This document shows, in pieces, positions 1-11,559 of a stretch of 64,000 nt of DNA. The DNA comes from Epiperipatus broadwayi. Taxonomy: Eukaryota; Onychophora; Udeonychophora; Euonychophora; Peripatidae. The position numbers and the translations under genes are program-made. The first letter of the stretch is position 1; each line of letters begins with the position of its first letter. Under the pieces are notes generated by a model, which saw nothing but the letters and a program-made list of their open reading frames with translations, did not search any database and had not been told where the DNA came from. The stretch covers positions 7,625,845 through 7,689,844 of the forward strand of contig JAQFVV010000027.1 in NCBI GenBank assembly GCA_028023455.1, written 5' to 3'.

Positions 1-615
1 CTCCATGTGGCCGCAAGCTGTATAGCAAATAATCCAAGACCTTCATATCTTGGGGTGCTACATAATGAAAGGAAATGGCCAGGTCACTGCAGCAATCTCG
101 GCCCTGTGAAGGAAAATATTAATTTTAATAAAAAATTTAAATAAAAATTATTAATACAAACTATAATAACATATTAATTAAATATTGACTGTATGCATGC
201 TATATTCTATTCATAAATATTAATTATTTAGTATACGCATTCAGTTTGATGTAAAGGTAAAATATAGATTTAAGATTCTAGATGTTGAAGCAGTAAGTTA
301 TGTGGCAGAAGCATAAGATTTTTTGACTATAGCCAATGGCACCAGCATTCACTGAACTAACATTAATTGCCCTGTGATTTCAGCTAAAACTAATCAGCTA
401 CCCATTTACTGACCACTAGTAGATAGGAAAACCGAAAAGTGGCACTTGTGACTGGCCACTTAATAAAGAAGATGTTGCAAAATAATGATAGTAATGACAA
501 CCCTATTGTTAATATTTATAGAATGAGTTGTGAATTCTTTCCTATGCTAAAAGACAGCAAACACAGAATGATCTCAAAATTACGATTTGGTCTAAGAATA
601 ACATAAAATCTTTAG
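1..615. other. AT-rich non-coding DNA, nothing recognised
   Basis: I see no convincing coding segment, splice-flanked exon or known repeat here. It is ordinary AT-rich sequence leading into the foldback that starts at about 616. Confidence 0.5.
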
Positions 616-1099
616 TAAATAGTCTATTTATATAGTGCTTGACTACATATGTAATAGAGAGAAGGGAATAAACCTCTAGTCATCTAATGTTTTTACATAT
701 TTACACGCTCTTACCCATAAGTATCAGTTAAAAGTATAGTTGGTCCATTTATGTTTAGAGTTTATCATTATATAAGCCAACCATTGCTGACCATGCTGAA
801 ATCAGGCCTTTAAACTATTGTATGCCTGATATATAATTTGATGAATGATTTAGTTTGTACCATCCATTTGTAAAGTTTTATATCAGACACATACTAGGTA
901 ATAGTCCTGATTTCAGGATGATAAGCAAATGTTGGCTTATATAATGATAGGCTTTAAGCATAAGTCGTTTTACTTATACTTTTTAAAATACTTACAAGTG
1001 AATGCATGTAAATTTGTAAAAAAGCACAGGACCAGAGATTTATTCCTCTCCCTATATTACATACATAGTCAAGCACTATATAAATAAACTATTTATTAC
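616..1099. repeat. Foldback (long imperfect inverted repeat)
   Basis: The outer arms pair: sequence at about 616-682, containing TATATAGTGCTTGACTAC, returns in reverse complement at about 1031-1099. The inner arms also pair: 755-805, containing TTATATAAGCCAACCATTG, matches 905-952 inverted. The spacer at about 868-916 is directly duplicated at about 1193-1241 (both contain a CATTTGT..AAGTT..ATATCAG block), so the foldback is part of a larger partly repeated unit. Foldbacks with duplicated ends are usual where Penelope-like elements insert as head-to-head partial copies. No protein is encoded. Family assignment is inference. Confidence 0.7.
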
Positions 1100-1367
1100 A
1101 TTAAATTCAAAATTTAATATTTACTTCTAATCGCATGTCGGTTAAAAATGAGATTCTATATCTCTTCTGCTATAGGATGAATAAATCTGTATGATTCATT
1201 TGTCAAGTTATATATCAGTCACACAACAGGTAAAAGCCTTGATTTAACATGGGGAACAAAGATTGTTTTATGGAATGATTAAGCTATATATATATGTTGA
1301 TACGAAGGTTTTCATAGGTTGCATATATAAAAGACATATTTTGTGAGTTCATCCGTGTTAAAATACT

Positions 1368-1445
1368 TTAAATATTGGTATACTGACGTTTCGACTTGGT
1401 AACACAAATCATCCACAGAGTGATAAAAAGTAGAATGATGGTTGT
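1368..1445 (-). ncRNA. Degenerate hammerhead-ribozyme-like motif
   Basis: On the minus strand a GGATGA block is followed by a 6-bp stem (GATTTG / CAAGTC) and then GAAACG, the order of a hammerhead core (CUGANGA, stem II, GAAA). The first core block is imperfect and the stem II register overlaps it, so this is likely a decayed copy. The neighbouring 'CACAGAGTG' sequence resembles the PLE-associated repeats at 5.8-7.2 kb. Confidence 0.4.
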
Positions 1446-1792
1446 AGAGGCGCTACAATCACTGATTTGAAAAAAATGTTAAAGTTCCACCAATAACAAA
1501 AATGTTAAATTAAGAATGTTTTTTAAAAAAATATTTCCAAATAGGAGAAAGTTTGCTTGTAGCATCTCGCTTATTGATACAATCTGGCCTTTTAAGAATC
1601 CCAATGGCTTCTCTATTTTTGCACTGGTATAGATTATCACATCTGGATATGATCCTGGTACTAGAAAAATCAATTTTATGACCTGAATCTATAGTATGGA
1701 GTGAGAGTGCTGATGATGATGAGTGTTGTTTAACTGCATTAGCATGCTCATCTCTCCTAACACTGATGCAATGATTACTCATATATATATAT

Positions 1793-2845
1793 TATAACGG
1801 TCGGGGATGATGATGAAGTTATCCAGTCTTACCGCATCTGCCGACAGAGGGCACCACTAGGCCATTCGAACCTAGAAAATTTATAATGTAGACAGATATG
1901 CGCTGTTAACATCACGACCGCCAGCCCAAGTCACTAGCTCATGAAGTAGCAAAGATTTAAAATACTTATTAAATATATTTCTTTTAATAAAGAATAATAA
2001 AATAATCACTAGATCACTGTCAGTATTAATAACACAAAAAAGATTTTATTTACATATATAATTAATAATGCACAAACTTTTAAAAAAATAATTTTTATAA
2101 CACAAGAAGAAATTTGTTTTATTCTGTTTCATTATTATTTTATTTGTTTTTAACTTTTAATTTTAAATTTTAGAAATGTTGAGTATAGATGAGCTACCCA
2201 GACCACGGACCTAAAAGACTTTCAAACAATTGATTCCGGGCTAAAAGTCTGCAGCCACACCAATGCTCGCTTCCAGATATATATCAGCAACCAATGTAAT
2301 ATGAACATGTTAGCATAGAATCACGCCGACAGGAATGTGCATCTGAACGTGATATTATTGGAGAAAACATGAGCTTCAACCAGTATAGGAATGTGCTTCT
2401 ATCTGGCGAAGGAATCATGTATGTAATAATAAGAGAAAAACGCTGCGTGTGGATGAGAGAGCGGTCTTATCTTGCCGACTTATTTTCTCAATCTATAGAA
2501 CTGGAATGGGTCAATGGAGCAGGAAATACCTCTGCGGGCATTGGTCAAGCTAATTCTTTTTATTCTCTTATCTATATCTTTCCTCTGACTTTCTAATTAT
2601 ATAAGAGCCCCAAGGGCTAGTTTGCTTTTCAATTAATTTATAAAACAATCATTTCCATTTACAAAAATATTTTATCTTTTTCTTATACTTTTTTCTAAAA
2701 AATACGTTCAAATACCTTTTTTTTTCTTTTTATTTAAAAAAAAATAATTTTTAAAGTTTTGCATCTGTGTGAATATATATATATTGAACAACTCTTTAAT
2801 TTTTTTTTTTAGCTTAATGTAATGGCATATTTATATATTGTTACA
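1793..2845 (+). mobile_element. Solo-LTR-like element (TATAACGG...GTTACA), copy 1
   Basis: The unit begins TATAACGGTCGGGG (a TG->TA variant of a TGTAACG LTR start) and ends TTGTTACA. It is flanked by (AT)n on both sides, which would hide a 4-5 bp target duplication. Its left part (1860-2060), middle (2170-2380) and right part (2540-2845) align piecewise with 30570..32627 in the same order and orientation. A TATA-like TTATATAAGAGCC lies at about 2596-2608. No primer-binding site or gag/pol lies beside it, so it is read as a solo LTR, probably Gypsy-type by its TGTAACG/CGTTACA ends. The short ORF at 2369-2596 has no recognisable domain and is not called. Confidence 0.55.
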
Positions 2846-2862
2846 ATATATATATATTCTAC

Positions 2863-2905
2863 ATCAGGGTGGGAAAACTATTTTCTGCCAAGGCCATCTG
2901 GATAT
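2863..2905 (+). repeat. Possible hAT-like terminus (CAGGGTGGG...)
   Basis: CAGGGTGGGAAAACTATTTT followed by a GGCCATCTGGA-type block resembles the common hAT end CAGGGGTGGGCAAAC...GGCCACATGGA. No matching opposite end or 8-bp duplication was found, so this is a weak call. Confidence 0.3.
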
Positions 2906-5767
2906 TTATAATATCATTTACAAGCCATACAAAATTATCGATGATGATTGGATGATTCTAGAAATGATCAATATTGTGCTTCAGGAATAAAATTTTGTTT
3001 GCAAATAAATTGGCAATGATTCTTTACTTTAGAAGTTGGCCATCCAATATATAATGACTGCCCAATGGGTGACATTAATTAGATGATCAATTCCATCAGC
3101 AGCATTATTGTGGTTATTGTCCCATTTTAACCTATCTGGTACAATATATACAGTTGCTTTTAAAATGTAAAAAATCAAGTTTAGTAGATGATGATGTAAA
3201 TCTGTGTTCTCGCATTTCATTTAGTAATTACGTAATTGAAACAGAAGTGACCATATCTTTTCACTGAGTTATATGAACGTTAACAAACTATAAAAATATA
3301 GAATGATACCAATCCAACTTTTATCTCTGTTGATATTTAAGCTAGTTTTAAATAAGAAAGGGAATTCTGACTATTATTTTTAATTTATGCACAGAGTAAA
3401 TAATCTGAAATCACTATTTAAATGTTCAGAGGATCAAGGCAAATCCCCAGTTTTAACAACTTCTAAATATCAAATGAATAATTTGTGCATACTCAAAAAT
3501 TTCCTTCAGTCACACATTTTTGAAACATATAAATGAACATCCAAAAATAACAAATGACCCCAAAATACATTTTATGTTAACCCAACAGTCATCAATTCAT
3601 CCAGGTCACAATCTCTTAATGCATCATCATCATTGATCCAGTATTTATCAATACCACATTAATACCCTTTGATTTACTAAACGTACCATATATTAATCTT
3701 TAACAGAAGTTTACAGTTTATATCCAAGCTAAAGATAATCATAGACTTGTGAACAAAGTGCAACTTATTATAATGGGACAGTCCTTTTCAGGTCTCGAGG
3801 AAGTCACATCTAACTATAGTCAGACTTAGGGTCTTCTTATAGAATGTCATGGATGAAATAATGTATAATATAATCCAATCCACTCCTCTATTAAAATCCT
3901 TGTTACTCACGGAATTCGAGCTCAGGGCAGAAATCACAATTAACTCTCTTCAGGCATTTCCACAAATATTCCATAGTAATGATAAGCTATATATAACTTA
4001 TTTATAAATATTAAATCATTAAGTTGATTCAACATATATGCTTGAGTATGTATGTATTCTTATAATTATATATTTCATAAAATAACTAAATAAAATAAAC
4101 AAATGAGACCTGTTTAAGATTTAAAATCAAGTTTAACACATTTATTAATCAGTTAAAAAAACAAAAATATCACGTAAACAATAAAAAATATTACAATTTA
4201 TAACTATAACTTATGCTTATATATATATAATACAATAATAAACTATTTACATATATATAAATTCAAAATTATGTGTACAATAAAAAATAATATACATCAT
4301 AAATCTATATATAGTGTCATTAAAATGATTCTGTGTGTGTTATATGTTTGTACAAGATATTATCCAGTCATACCAGAATAATAAAATATATTCCTATATT
4401 AGTTATGTTAGTGATTAAAAAGAAATTATGATAGATGTCAAGTAATGTTCAATTTGGAAAATAATAAACTTACTTCCAAATTGAAATGATTTAAAATTTT
4501 TACCTTAGACAATCGTCACTTTGATCGATACATATGTAAACATCAACACCTAAATTTTATTAAAATAAATAATAATAAAAGTGTTCAACTTGTTAGTTCT
4601 CTATTTATCCTGTTAAGATCAATTTAATATATGAAATAATTTTTCCATGTAAATAATAATTATCCACAAAGGAAATAAAGTTTAAGAGTTAATAAATTAC
4701 ACAACAATATATTCCATGAAGTGAAAGAATAATGGTTTTACATTCCTCCTTAGCTAAAATAAAACGACCATGAATATTGAAAGATAAAGTTCATGGGTGA
4801 ACATCCTTCGAAGAGGCAATCCAAATATTCATTTCTTTTAGATATTTTACATAGTAAATAATTAACATCTTCTTCTGTAAAATACTCCATTATTAAGGCA
4901 GGTTTTTATTGGAAATTATGACAATTATACTTTAGGCATTTAGTAGAAATAAATTTACATCTTTAGATTTTAAACATCAGCAGAAATCCTTGGCATTAAT
5001 TGTCTAGCCAGAAAACATTTTCATAAATGTTCAACTTCTTAAACAGATAGTTTGAATAATCATTTCGAAGAAGTTGTGTTCTCTTAAAACTTTGACAATT
5101 TAAATGATTTTTTTTTAGTTCTTTATAAATATTAAAAATATATTAAAAATTACTTCTTATAAAGAACATACAATAAAGTTCATAAGTAAATTAATTATTT
5201 TTTTAACTTGAAGAAAGTTTTGAAATAGTGAATCTTCTTTTTTTTTAATGTATTCTAAATTCGAACACATTTAAATTTACCAACGTAGTTATTGCTTCGA
5301 TAACTAATCAGAAGATTATTATATAACAATTTCAGCTCATTTTTATATTTCTGAAAGCATATCACATAAATTCTCACGCTCTTTATTGTTTAAATATACT
5401 TACAATTTGTAATGAACTCCAAACATTTATTTCCTTTGTTACAATCGATTAAAATGCGATGTTGACTTAAGATTTTGTCAATGTCAAGTTCTGGTTAGTA
5501 AAAATACCATTAGTTGGAAACATTTATTTATGTGTGCATATAAATAAATTAAAATAATTCATTTTTTAAAAATATTTGTTTTAATATTTAATTAGTTTAC
5601 GTATGTAATATTTACTAAGGCAATAAACCTAAAGGATGTGAAAAGCTAAGTGCATGTTATTTATATCCTTTGTCGATTTGATATAGGCACATTTAAATTC
5701 ATAAACAAACATAAATTGTTTTAGGTGAGGCTCATATGGTACTTTCACAATATATATTATAGTATTG
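2906..5767. other. AT-rich non-coding stretch, nothing recognised
   Basis: About 2.9 kb without a domain-bearing ORF, convincing splice-flanked exon or clear repeat. It is rich in TA and A/T runs with many stops in all frames. It could be intronic or intergenic. Confidence 0.45.
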
Positions 5768-6320
5768 CTAGCTGAAAATTAAATAGAAGCTATTCAAATC
5801 ATTTTCCCAAATGTTATGATATTTCAACAACACCCTCTGTGAATAAATACAAGTCCAAACTTCAAACAGCTGATTCAAAAGAATACTGCTTGAATCATAT
5901 ACTGCAAACAAAGTTACATATTGAACTTGAAATTAAATTAGCAACAATTTTAAATTGCTAGTAAATAAACATGCATAACTTATATATACAAAGAAAAATT
6001 GCAACACTAGTTATTTTAAACTTTTCTATCTCCAAACATAAATATATAAGAAAATATTCCAGCGTATATTGCTAGATAAAAATTAAGTAGAAAATATTCA
6101 AGTCACTCTTTTTGATATTTCAGCAAAGCCCTCTGTGAATAAATATAAAGTCTGAACTTCAAACAGCTGATTCAAAAAGATATTCTTTTGAATCCTATGC
6201 TGCAAATGATGTTATATATTGAAATTCAGACTTATATTTATTCACCGAGGACTATGCTGAAATATCATGATGTTTGGAAGGATGATTATTTTTTATTCAA
6301 TTTTCTGCTAGCGATATGCA
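5768..6320. repeat. PLE-type terminal repeats: two direct copies plus one inverted
   Basis: A unit beginning GCTAG(C/A)T(G/A)AAAATTAA and containing CCTCTGTGAATAAATA then CTTCAAACAGCTGATTC occurs at about 5768-5930 and again at about 6070-6225. It is followed at once by an inverted copy at about 6226-6320, ending in a reversed TTTTCTGCTAGCG. The inverted partner forms a foldback around 6226. A GIY-YIG fragment follows on the plus strand, and another inverted copy of the same motif lies at 7140-7215. Direct and inverted partial copies around one element are a known feature of Penelope-like insertions, so these are read as its pseudo-LTRs. Confidence 0.6.
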
Positions 6321-6458
6321 CAGGAGTATTTTTTTTATATGTGTGTTGGGGACTAGCAAAGTTTAGAATGGCTCTTGTAGTCTTTCTGCGTATATTGTAA
6401 GTTAAACATGTTTGTGTATTAGCAATTTAAGATCATTGCTAATTTAATTTCATGCTCT

Positions 6459-6761
6459 TTGTTTGATCTTAATTTCAATATGTGTGTGCCTCCCAATCTT
6501 AACAGGAGTATAAACAATACAAAAGACTATATTCTCCCAGTACACACACAGGAAGCGGTCTACAAGATCGCGTGTAGCAATAACAATTGCACAGCTGCAT
6601 ATTATGGGGAAATGAAGGCATCGGTCCAGACAAGACTGTCCCAGCATATATATGCGTATAACAAAGCCTTGGGGACCCATCTCACCCCTCTATTTTTGTA
6701 CAGCATTCATTGGCTGTGGGCCATCAGTGCAGGCCGGATAGGCCGAGCGTGTTGTATATAG
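6459..6761 (+). pseudogene. Penelope-like element GIY-YIG endonuclease fragment
   Basis: The 100-codon open frame contains VYKIACSNNNCTAAYYGE then VQTRLSQHIYAYNKA. This matches the start of a GIY-YIG nuclease domain as found at the C-terminus of PLE polymerases: (V/I)Y.I.C....YYGE, then a basic helix with R...H. The first tyrosine, the YYG signature and the R/H residues are present; the catalytic glutamate region is not reached. There is no reverse transcriptase upstream, so this is a 5'-truncated dead copy lying between the terminal repeats at 5768-6320 and 7140-7215. The minus-strand ORF over the same bases is a shadow. Confidence 0.6.
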
Positions 6762-7139
6762 AATGACATAATCTGCAGAGGAAGGTGAAGAAGGCATGTT
6801 ATATCATATCAGATGAACATGCGATGAACAAAAAAGAATCATTTTATGCCATATCGAAGAAATGGCAAGTTTAAACGTTCTTATCCTGATTAGCATATTT
6901 TGCTTATTTTTGCATGTTTGCACATCGTGGAAAATTAATAAGAGATTTTGTACTCCTTGAAAATGAAGGTTATATCTTCGAAAACGTTAGAACAATCAAC
7001 AAAGTTGGTCATTTATGTTTTGATTTGTCTTGATTTATATATAGTTTTGCTTTCCAAATTATATAAGTATGTGTATTTCTAATATCAATGCAAATATTAA
7101 AGTTTTTACATGTAATATATAATATTGTTGCAGCATATA

Positions 7140-7215
7140 TATTCAAGAGGATTTTTTTGAGTCAGCTGTTTGAAATTTAGACACACTTATTCACAGAGTG
7201 TTGCAGAATAATATT
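7140..7215. repeat. Inverted copy of the 5.8-6.3 kb PLE terminal motif
   Basis: GAGTCAGCTGTTTGAAATTT followed by ATTCACAGAGTGTTGCAG is the reverse complement of the motif in the repeats at 5820-5880 and 6125-6180. It closes the 5.8-7.2 kb PLE remnant on its right side. Confidence 0.6.
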
Positions 7216-8479
7216 TGGGTTGGTGATTTGAATATAGATCTATTCATGGGATAAGTGACTGAATAAGCTATTAAGAATAATTCACAAAGCTAGATTCTCT
7301 GGAATCATTTAAATAAACTTGTAAATAATGAACCACCTTTTATACCACGACTAATCTATTTTGTTATCTTAGATTAGTTTTAATATAATAAAAGGTGGGT
7401 GCTATATACAAGTTCACTTATGAATTGTCTTAGTAACATACTCAGACATGTATGTCCTGTGAATATGTTTATATTATTACTTCACATATTTCATAAATCA
7501 TAAAATGATTTTTGTGCTTATTAAAAATCATGATTCTTTAGAGCAGGGGTGTTAAACTTGTGGTTCAAAAGCCACATGTTACCAGAGTTGCTATGAATAT
7601 GGTCTAATGCAAAATCATAATTTAGAACATTTGGTAGTTAATGAATATCCTCATAGAAAAAGTAGTTTTTTTTAATATTTAATTTTCTTACTGCCTACTA
7701 TGCTTTCAATGTAATTAGTATATTATATTCATGGCATATACTGGTATAATTATGAGTTCTTTATATCAGTGTTTAATTATTATCTAATTAGTTATTCGAT
7801 GTATTCAAATTTAATTTAGATTTATATCTATTTAAATTGCCCATTTCATTGATATGGATGTACTTGCTTCTTTTCTGTGAGTATATTCATTAAATACAAG
7901 ATATTACATTTGCTCAGAAAAGAAGAAAATTAGTAATACACCTGGGTCTCATTTTATGTGGATTATTTTAATGCGATTTTGAAGTTATGCGATTCATGTT
8001 TCTTCTTAATATTTTTTATATTTCACTATATTTATTAGATATCAAGAAATTTAAATTATTAATAACTTATTTTGACTTGAAATACTTTTTTTTTTTTTCA
8101 AAAATATAACGTAATATTAGCAGCAAACGTGAATATGGCCTGAAGCTGTATTTAGAATAAATAATCTACTTATACTAATGAGTAAATAATAATAATAGAT
8201 TTATACTTACATATATAAAAATATTGCAATAAATATTCAAAAATTTTAAACTTTTAAAATGTATTTTGTTAGGTATAACAGAAATAAATAATGTAGATTT
8301 TTAAAATAAATAACGAAGATTTTATTGATTTTATAAACTGAAAATAATATTTCTAATGATAATGTATATTTTTGTTTCAAATGTGATCTAATTTTTTTAA
8401 TATAGAAACAAAATGTGAACATTTAAAATTTATTTCAGTAGTAAAAATCAGTTGTCAACAGAAAACCATTAACACAGCA
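7216..8479. other. AT-rich non-coding; possible hAT-like end near 7545
   Basis: No gene is seen. At about 7543-7580 the sequence AGCAGGGGTGTTAAACTTGT then AAAAGCCACATG resembles the hAT-type end CAGGGGTGTCAAACT...GGCCACATG. A partner end was not found. The rest is low-complexity A/T. Confidence 0.4.
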
Positions 8480-8640
8480 CAAGACTGAAATTGGCAATAG
8501 TGTAAATGGAATGGAGCAGAATATGGGAAAACTTAGAGTGGGGAATGGAACATAAAGTGGCTAACAAGTTTCTCTGGGCATAATTGCTGAGAGATTCTTG
8601 ACTTCGTTCAAGGAGAAGCTACATCACGTCACATCGACGA
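8480..8640 (+). repeat. LINE 3'-end fragment, copy 1
   Basis: The block holding GGAATGGAGCAGAATATGGG, AAGTGGCTAACAAGTTTCT and GAGAGATTCTTGACT..GTT.AAGGAGAAGC recurs with scattered substitutions at about 9670-9810, directly after a LINE-like ORF fragment. This copy is therefore the same element's 3' end with even less coding sequence kept. It ends near CACGTCACATCG. Confidence 0.6.
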
Positions 8641-9438
8641 ATCTGATTTCTTACCAGTTTACAAACGAACCGCATATCGTCAAAAAACAATACGTATGAA
8701 AAAATGTCAAATTAAATACTGTAGTTAATAAAAAAAAAAAAAGTAAAAAAAAGATTGCCTTGTACCAATTTTTTTCAAATATTGGATATTTTTTATTAGT
8801 CATACTTTATTTCCATATTTTTTTAATGCAAATTTTAAAGTAATTTTTCCTTGTTGCTTTGCTTTTATGCGAATTCTGAAAATTACAGACCCTATCCCCC
8901 ATTTTTCAAGGTTAATTAAGTCTATTTTTGTGCGATTTTTTTAATGTGGGTTTTCTGTGGAACTTATCTATTGCATAAAACGAGACCCAGGTGTAGTTGA
9001 AATTAAAGCAAGATATTTTTTTGTGATCATACATAGTCATGTGATCAGAATAAACATGTATGTATTCAAATACATCAAATATCCAACCACTTTTGTTTTC
9101 CACTTTTACTTTTATAATTAAATATATATATATATTAAATCATCAATAAGGTTTTATTACTTAAATATATACATTTTCTATATTAATGATCACAAACTTC
9201 AGAACCTACTTGATGATTTTAAAAGAATCTCTGAATGGGTTGTTGTATAATTAGAATTATTATTTAAAAACTTGCTTTTCAACTTTTGGTAATATTTCTA
9301 CATTTAATGTGAGGTCCAAGAAATTCATGTTTAATATTTTATTGCACTCTTACCGATTAAATAGATATTTTGAGAGTTAAAATCTATATAGTAGCATACT
9401 GTTATTAAAATTGAAATACTTGTTAAATTAATAGTTAG

Positions 9439-9708
9439 ATGGCAGCACAAGTTTATAAAATATTAATTAAGGAAGGAATAGAAAATATTAGGCATCTGTT
9501 AACTAAATGTAAATTCTTGAAAGCAGAAAGAGTACAAATAATGAAGTTATGGAAAAATAAATATGAAAAAAGTGATTATACAGAAAGTGGATTATTGGTT
9601 TTTATGCTGGGTTTGGGGGAAAATAAGAGGGATTTAGATACAAAGGCCATAGAGTTGACAAAGACTATGTTGTGGAAATGGGATGGAGCAGAATATGGAA
9701 AAACATAG
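9439..9708 (+). pseudogene. LINE ORF2 C-terminal fragment, copy 2
   Basis: The 89-codon frame contains EGIENIRHLLTKCKFLKAER, which resembles the zinc-knuckle-like C-terminus after the reverse transcriptase in many non-LTR retrotransposons (C..C...E...HLL..C...). The first cysteines are missing, so the fragment begins inside the motif. It runs into the 3' block at 9670-9810 that is repeated at 8480-8640. No RT remains. The ATG is incidental. The element is 5'-truncated and probably inactive; its clade cannot be told. Confidence 0.5.
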
Positions 9709-9812
9709 AGTAGGGACTGGAAAATAAAGTGGCTAACAGGTTTCTTTGGGTATATTTGCTGAGAGATTCCTGACTCCGTTTAAGGAGAAGCCACAGTACA
9801 TCACATCAATTA
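9709..9812 (+). repeat. LINE 3'-end fragment, copy 2 (3' UTR)
   Basis: AAGTGGCTAACAGGTTTCTT, GAGAGATTCCTGACTCCGTT and AAGGAGAAGCCACAGTACAT align with 8555-8640. The copies differ by substitutions and small indels, so they are old. It follows the coding fragment directly, then gives way to TAATATA-rich sequence. Confidence 0.6.
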
Positions 9813-10015
9813 CATTATATTAATATAATAAATATATTATATTAAATATATTAGTTTATAAAATATTAAGTTTATAAAATATTAATTATTTGTAAAATAT
9901 TATACATCACTTCTTGGCATGCTAATGTGTGTTAACATTTTAAGTAAAAAAAAATATTCTTCATGTTATTTATTCTTCATCCAAAAAAAAATCGTTATAT
10001 TGTATTTCTACAGAG

Positions 10016-10021
10016 ACTTAC
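10016..10021 (-). other. Splice donor of the C1GALT1-like exon
   Basis: The minus strand reads AGAAAA|GTAAGT, a consensus U2 donor. It sits where homology to the family stops (after FFDYAYYPIRK) and gives phase 0. Confidence 0.85.
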
Positions 10022-10695
10022 TTTTCTTATGGGATAGTAGGCATAATCAAAAAACCAATCTTTCCGAGAAAGTGCTGAATTTAAGTGGGTTTCAGGAATA
10101 AATGGATGAAATCGCTGGCGCCCAAACTCATCCCTTGTGTCAACTGCTACAACTCCAACATTTTCCAAACATTTACCCATTTCTACATCTTCTGAACCAT
10201 AATGTGATGCACTGCAAAGATTGGAATGAGGAATGGCCATGAGTACAAAGCGTTTTACAGCTTCTTTACTTAGGACATATCCAGCACCACCACTAAAATA
10301 ACCTTGTTTCATGAACTTACGAAAACGATGGCCAAACCACAGAGGATCATTAGATGAATAATTGTATAATAAGTAACGCAAATTTTCAACAATGACATAT
10401 GTATCATCATCAGCCTTCAAGAACCAATCAGTATCATTTAGGTGATGGTCATAAATATATTGGAAGGCAGATTTTGTCTTTAGCCATATTGTTTTATGAT
10501 TCTCAACAACATTTGGGATAGCAATGGTCGGTATGGATTCATCAATTGTTGAACTCATAAATAAAGAAATTGTGCATCTTCTTGCCCAGGTCTCCTTCAC
10601 TGCCATAGCTTTAGTTCGGTGGTTGTTTGGATAAGTCATGATCCAACATAATATTCGAACCTTTTTTTCAAGCTCTTCAGCTGTTAAGAGATCAT
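10022..10695 (-). CDS. C1GALT1: C1GALT1-like core 1 beta-1,3-galactosyltransferase, internal exon
   Basis: This exon encodes about 224 residues of a GT31 glycosyltransferase. Core 1 synthase adds galactose from UDP-Gal in beta-1,3 linkage to GalNAc-Ser/Thr, in the Golgi, as a type II membrane protein. Visible in order: VRILCWIMTYPNNHRTKA, the strand and helix opening the catalytic domain; KETWARRC; FLKADDDTYVIVENLRYLL with the metal-binding DDD; WFGHRFRKF; GYFSGGAGYVLSKEA; YGSEDVEMGKCL; and RFHPFIPETHL. It starts after a minus-strand acceptor (pyrimidine-rich, ending TTTCAG at 10696-10701) with a split codon and ends at a GTAAGT donor (10016-10021), phase 0. The upstream membrane-anchor exon and the downstream cysteine-rich exon were not found. 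It could be a paralogue, as invertebrates often have several. The open frame continues past the donor to 9995, but that part is intronic. Confidence 0.88.
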
Positions 10696-10715
10696 CTGAA
10701 AGTTAGAAAAAAATA
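10696..10715 (-). other. Splice acceptor of the C1GALT1-like exon
   Basis: The minus strand reads a T-rich tract then CTAACTTTCAG|AT. CTAAC also fits a branch-point consensus, though it is very close to the AG. The exon enters mid-codon, with its first two bases completing an Asp-compatible codon. Confidence 0.8.
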
Positions 10716-11540
10716 AATAATTAATATCTGTTTTTCATTAATGCATACTATTTTTGATATTATTTTTATTTATATATTTTTTATTGTTAAATACACTAAA
10801 ATGATATTCAACAGTGTATCGATGTCTTTTACATGATGCCAGTAAGATTAAGCAAATTATACAGCTCAGAACTTTATACTAAAAGACAACAATAGAGAAC
10901 AGAAGCCCTAATTTATTTATAGGCTTGTTAAAATTGTTACAATGTAACAAATTACAATAAACTTCTTAAAAATGCTAAAATATGAAATGCCCTCAAAGAA
11001 ATAACTAATCCTCATTATAAATAATCAAGTGACATTTTTGCTTGAGGATTTATATGAAGTCTGGAAGCAACAGACCTAGGGTACCGCCCATGGATCTTAA
11101 GCTCTTGGGTTACAATCAACCTTAAAATTGCATTCTAATGAATGTTCCCACAATAGTAAAAGGTATAACTAGGACAAAAATAAAAGAAAAAGTTATATGT
11201 AGGCAAATATGTTAGTCAGGATTATCTGTCATTATTATACTTGCTAGCTTATATAATTAACACATAATAAAGTTGTTACATGTGAGCACATCAGGTAGGG
11301 ATTCAGAACTTGAGAGAAAATTTTCGAACAATCTTTTTCTACAATTAAAAGATCCAAAATGTTATAAAGGAAGTACAAATAGAACGCAAAAAAAATAGAA
11401 TTACCACTGAATACCCTAACAAAGTTAGTAATAACTAATTGAATGTTTTTTGCTTGGGAGGTCACACGATGTTTGGAACTGGAAGTAATAAAATAAGCCT
11501 TGGTCGAGGAACTAAGTACTTGCACTTATCACTCTCCCGT
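10716..11540 (-). other. Probable intron sequence upstream of the C1GALT1-like exon
   Basis: AT-rich, with stops in all frames. The 93-codon minus ORF at 11244-11525 has no recognisable domain. By position it should be intron of the galactosyltransferase gene unless the gene copy is truncated. Confidence 0.45.
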
Positions 11541-11559
11541 TATGCTAAATTGTTTAGGG

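Noticed and set aside
9919-10101. Plus-strand ORFs across the galactosyltransferase exon
   Set aside because: Antisense shadow of a well-supported minus-strand exon.
11244-11525. 93-codon minus ORF beside the galactosyltransferase exon as an upstream exon
   Set aside because: No signal-anchor or GT31 similarity and no matching splice phase; hydrophobic runs come from AT-rich codons.
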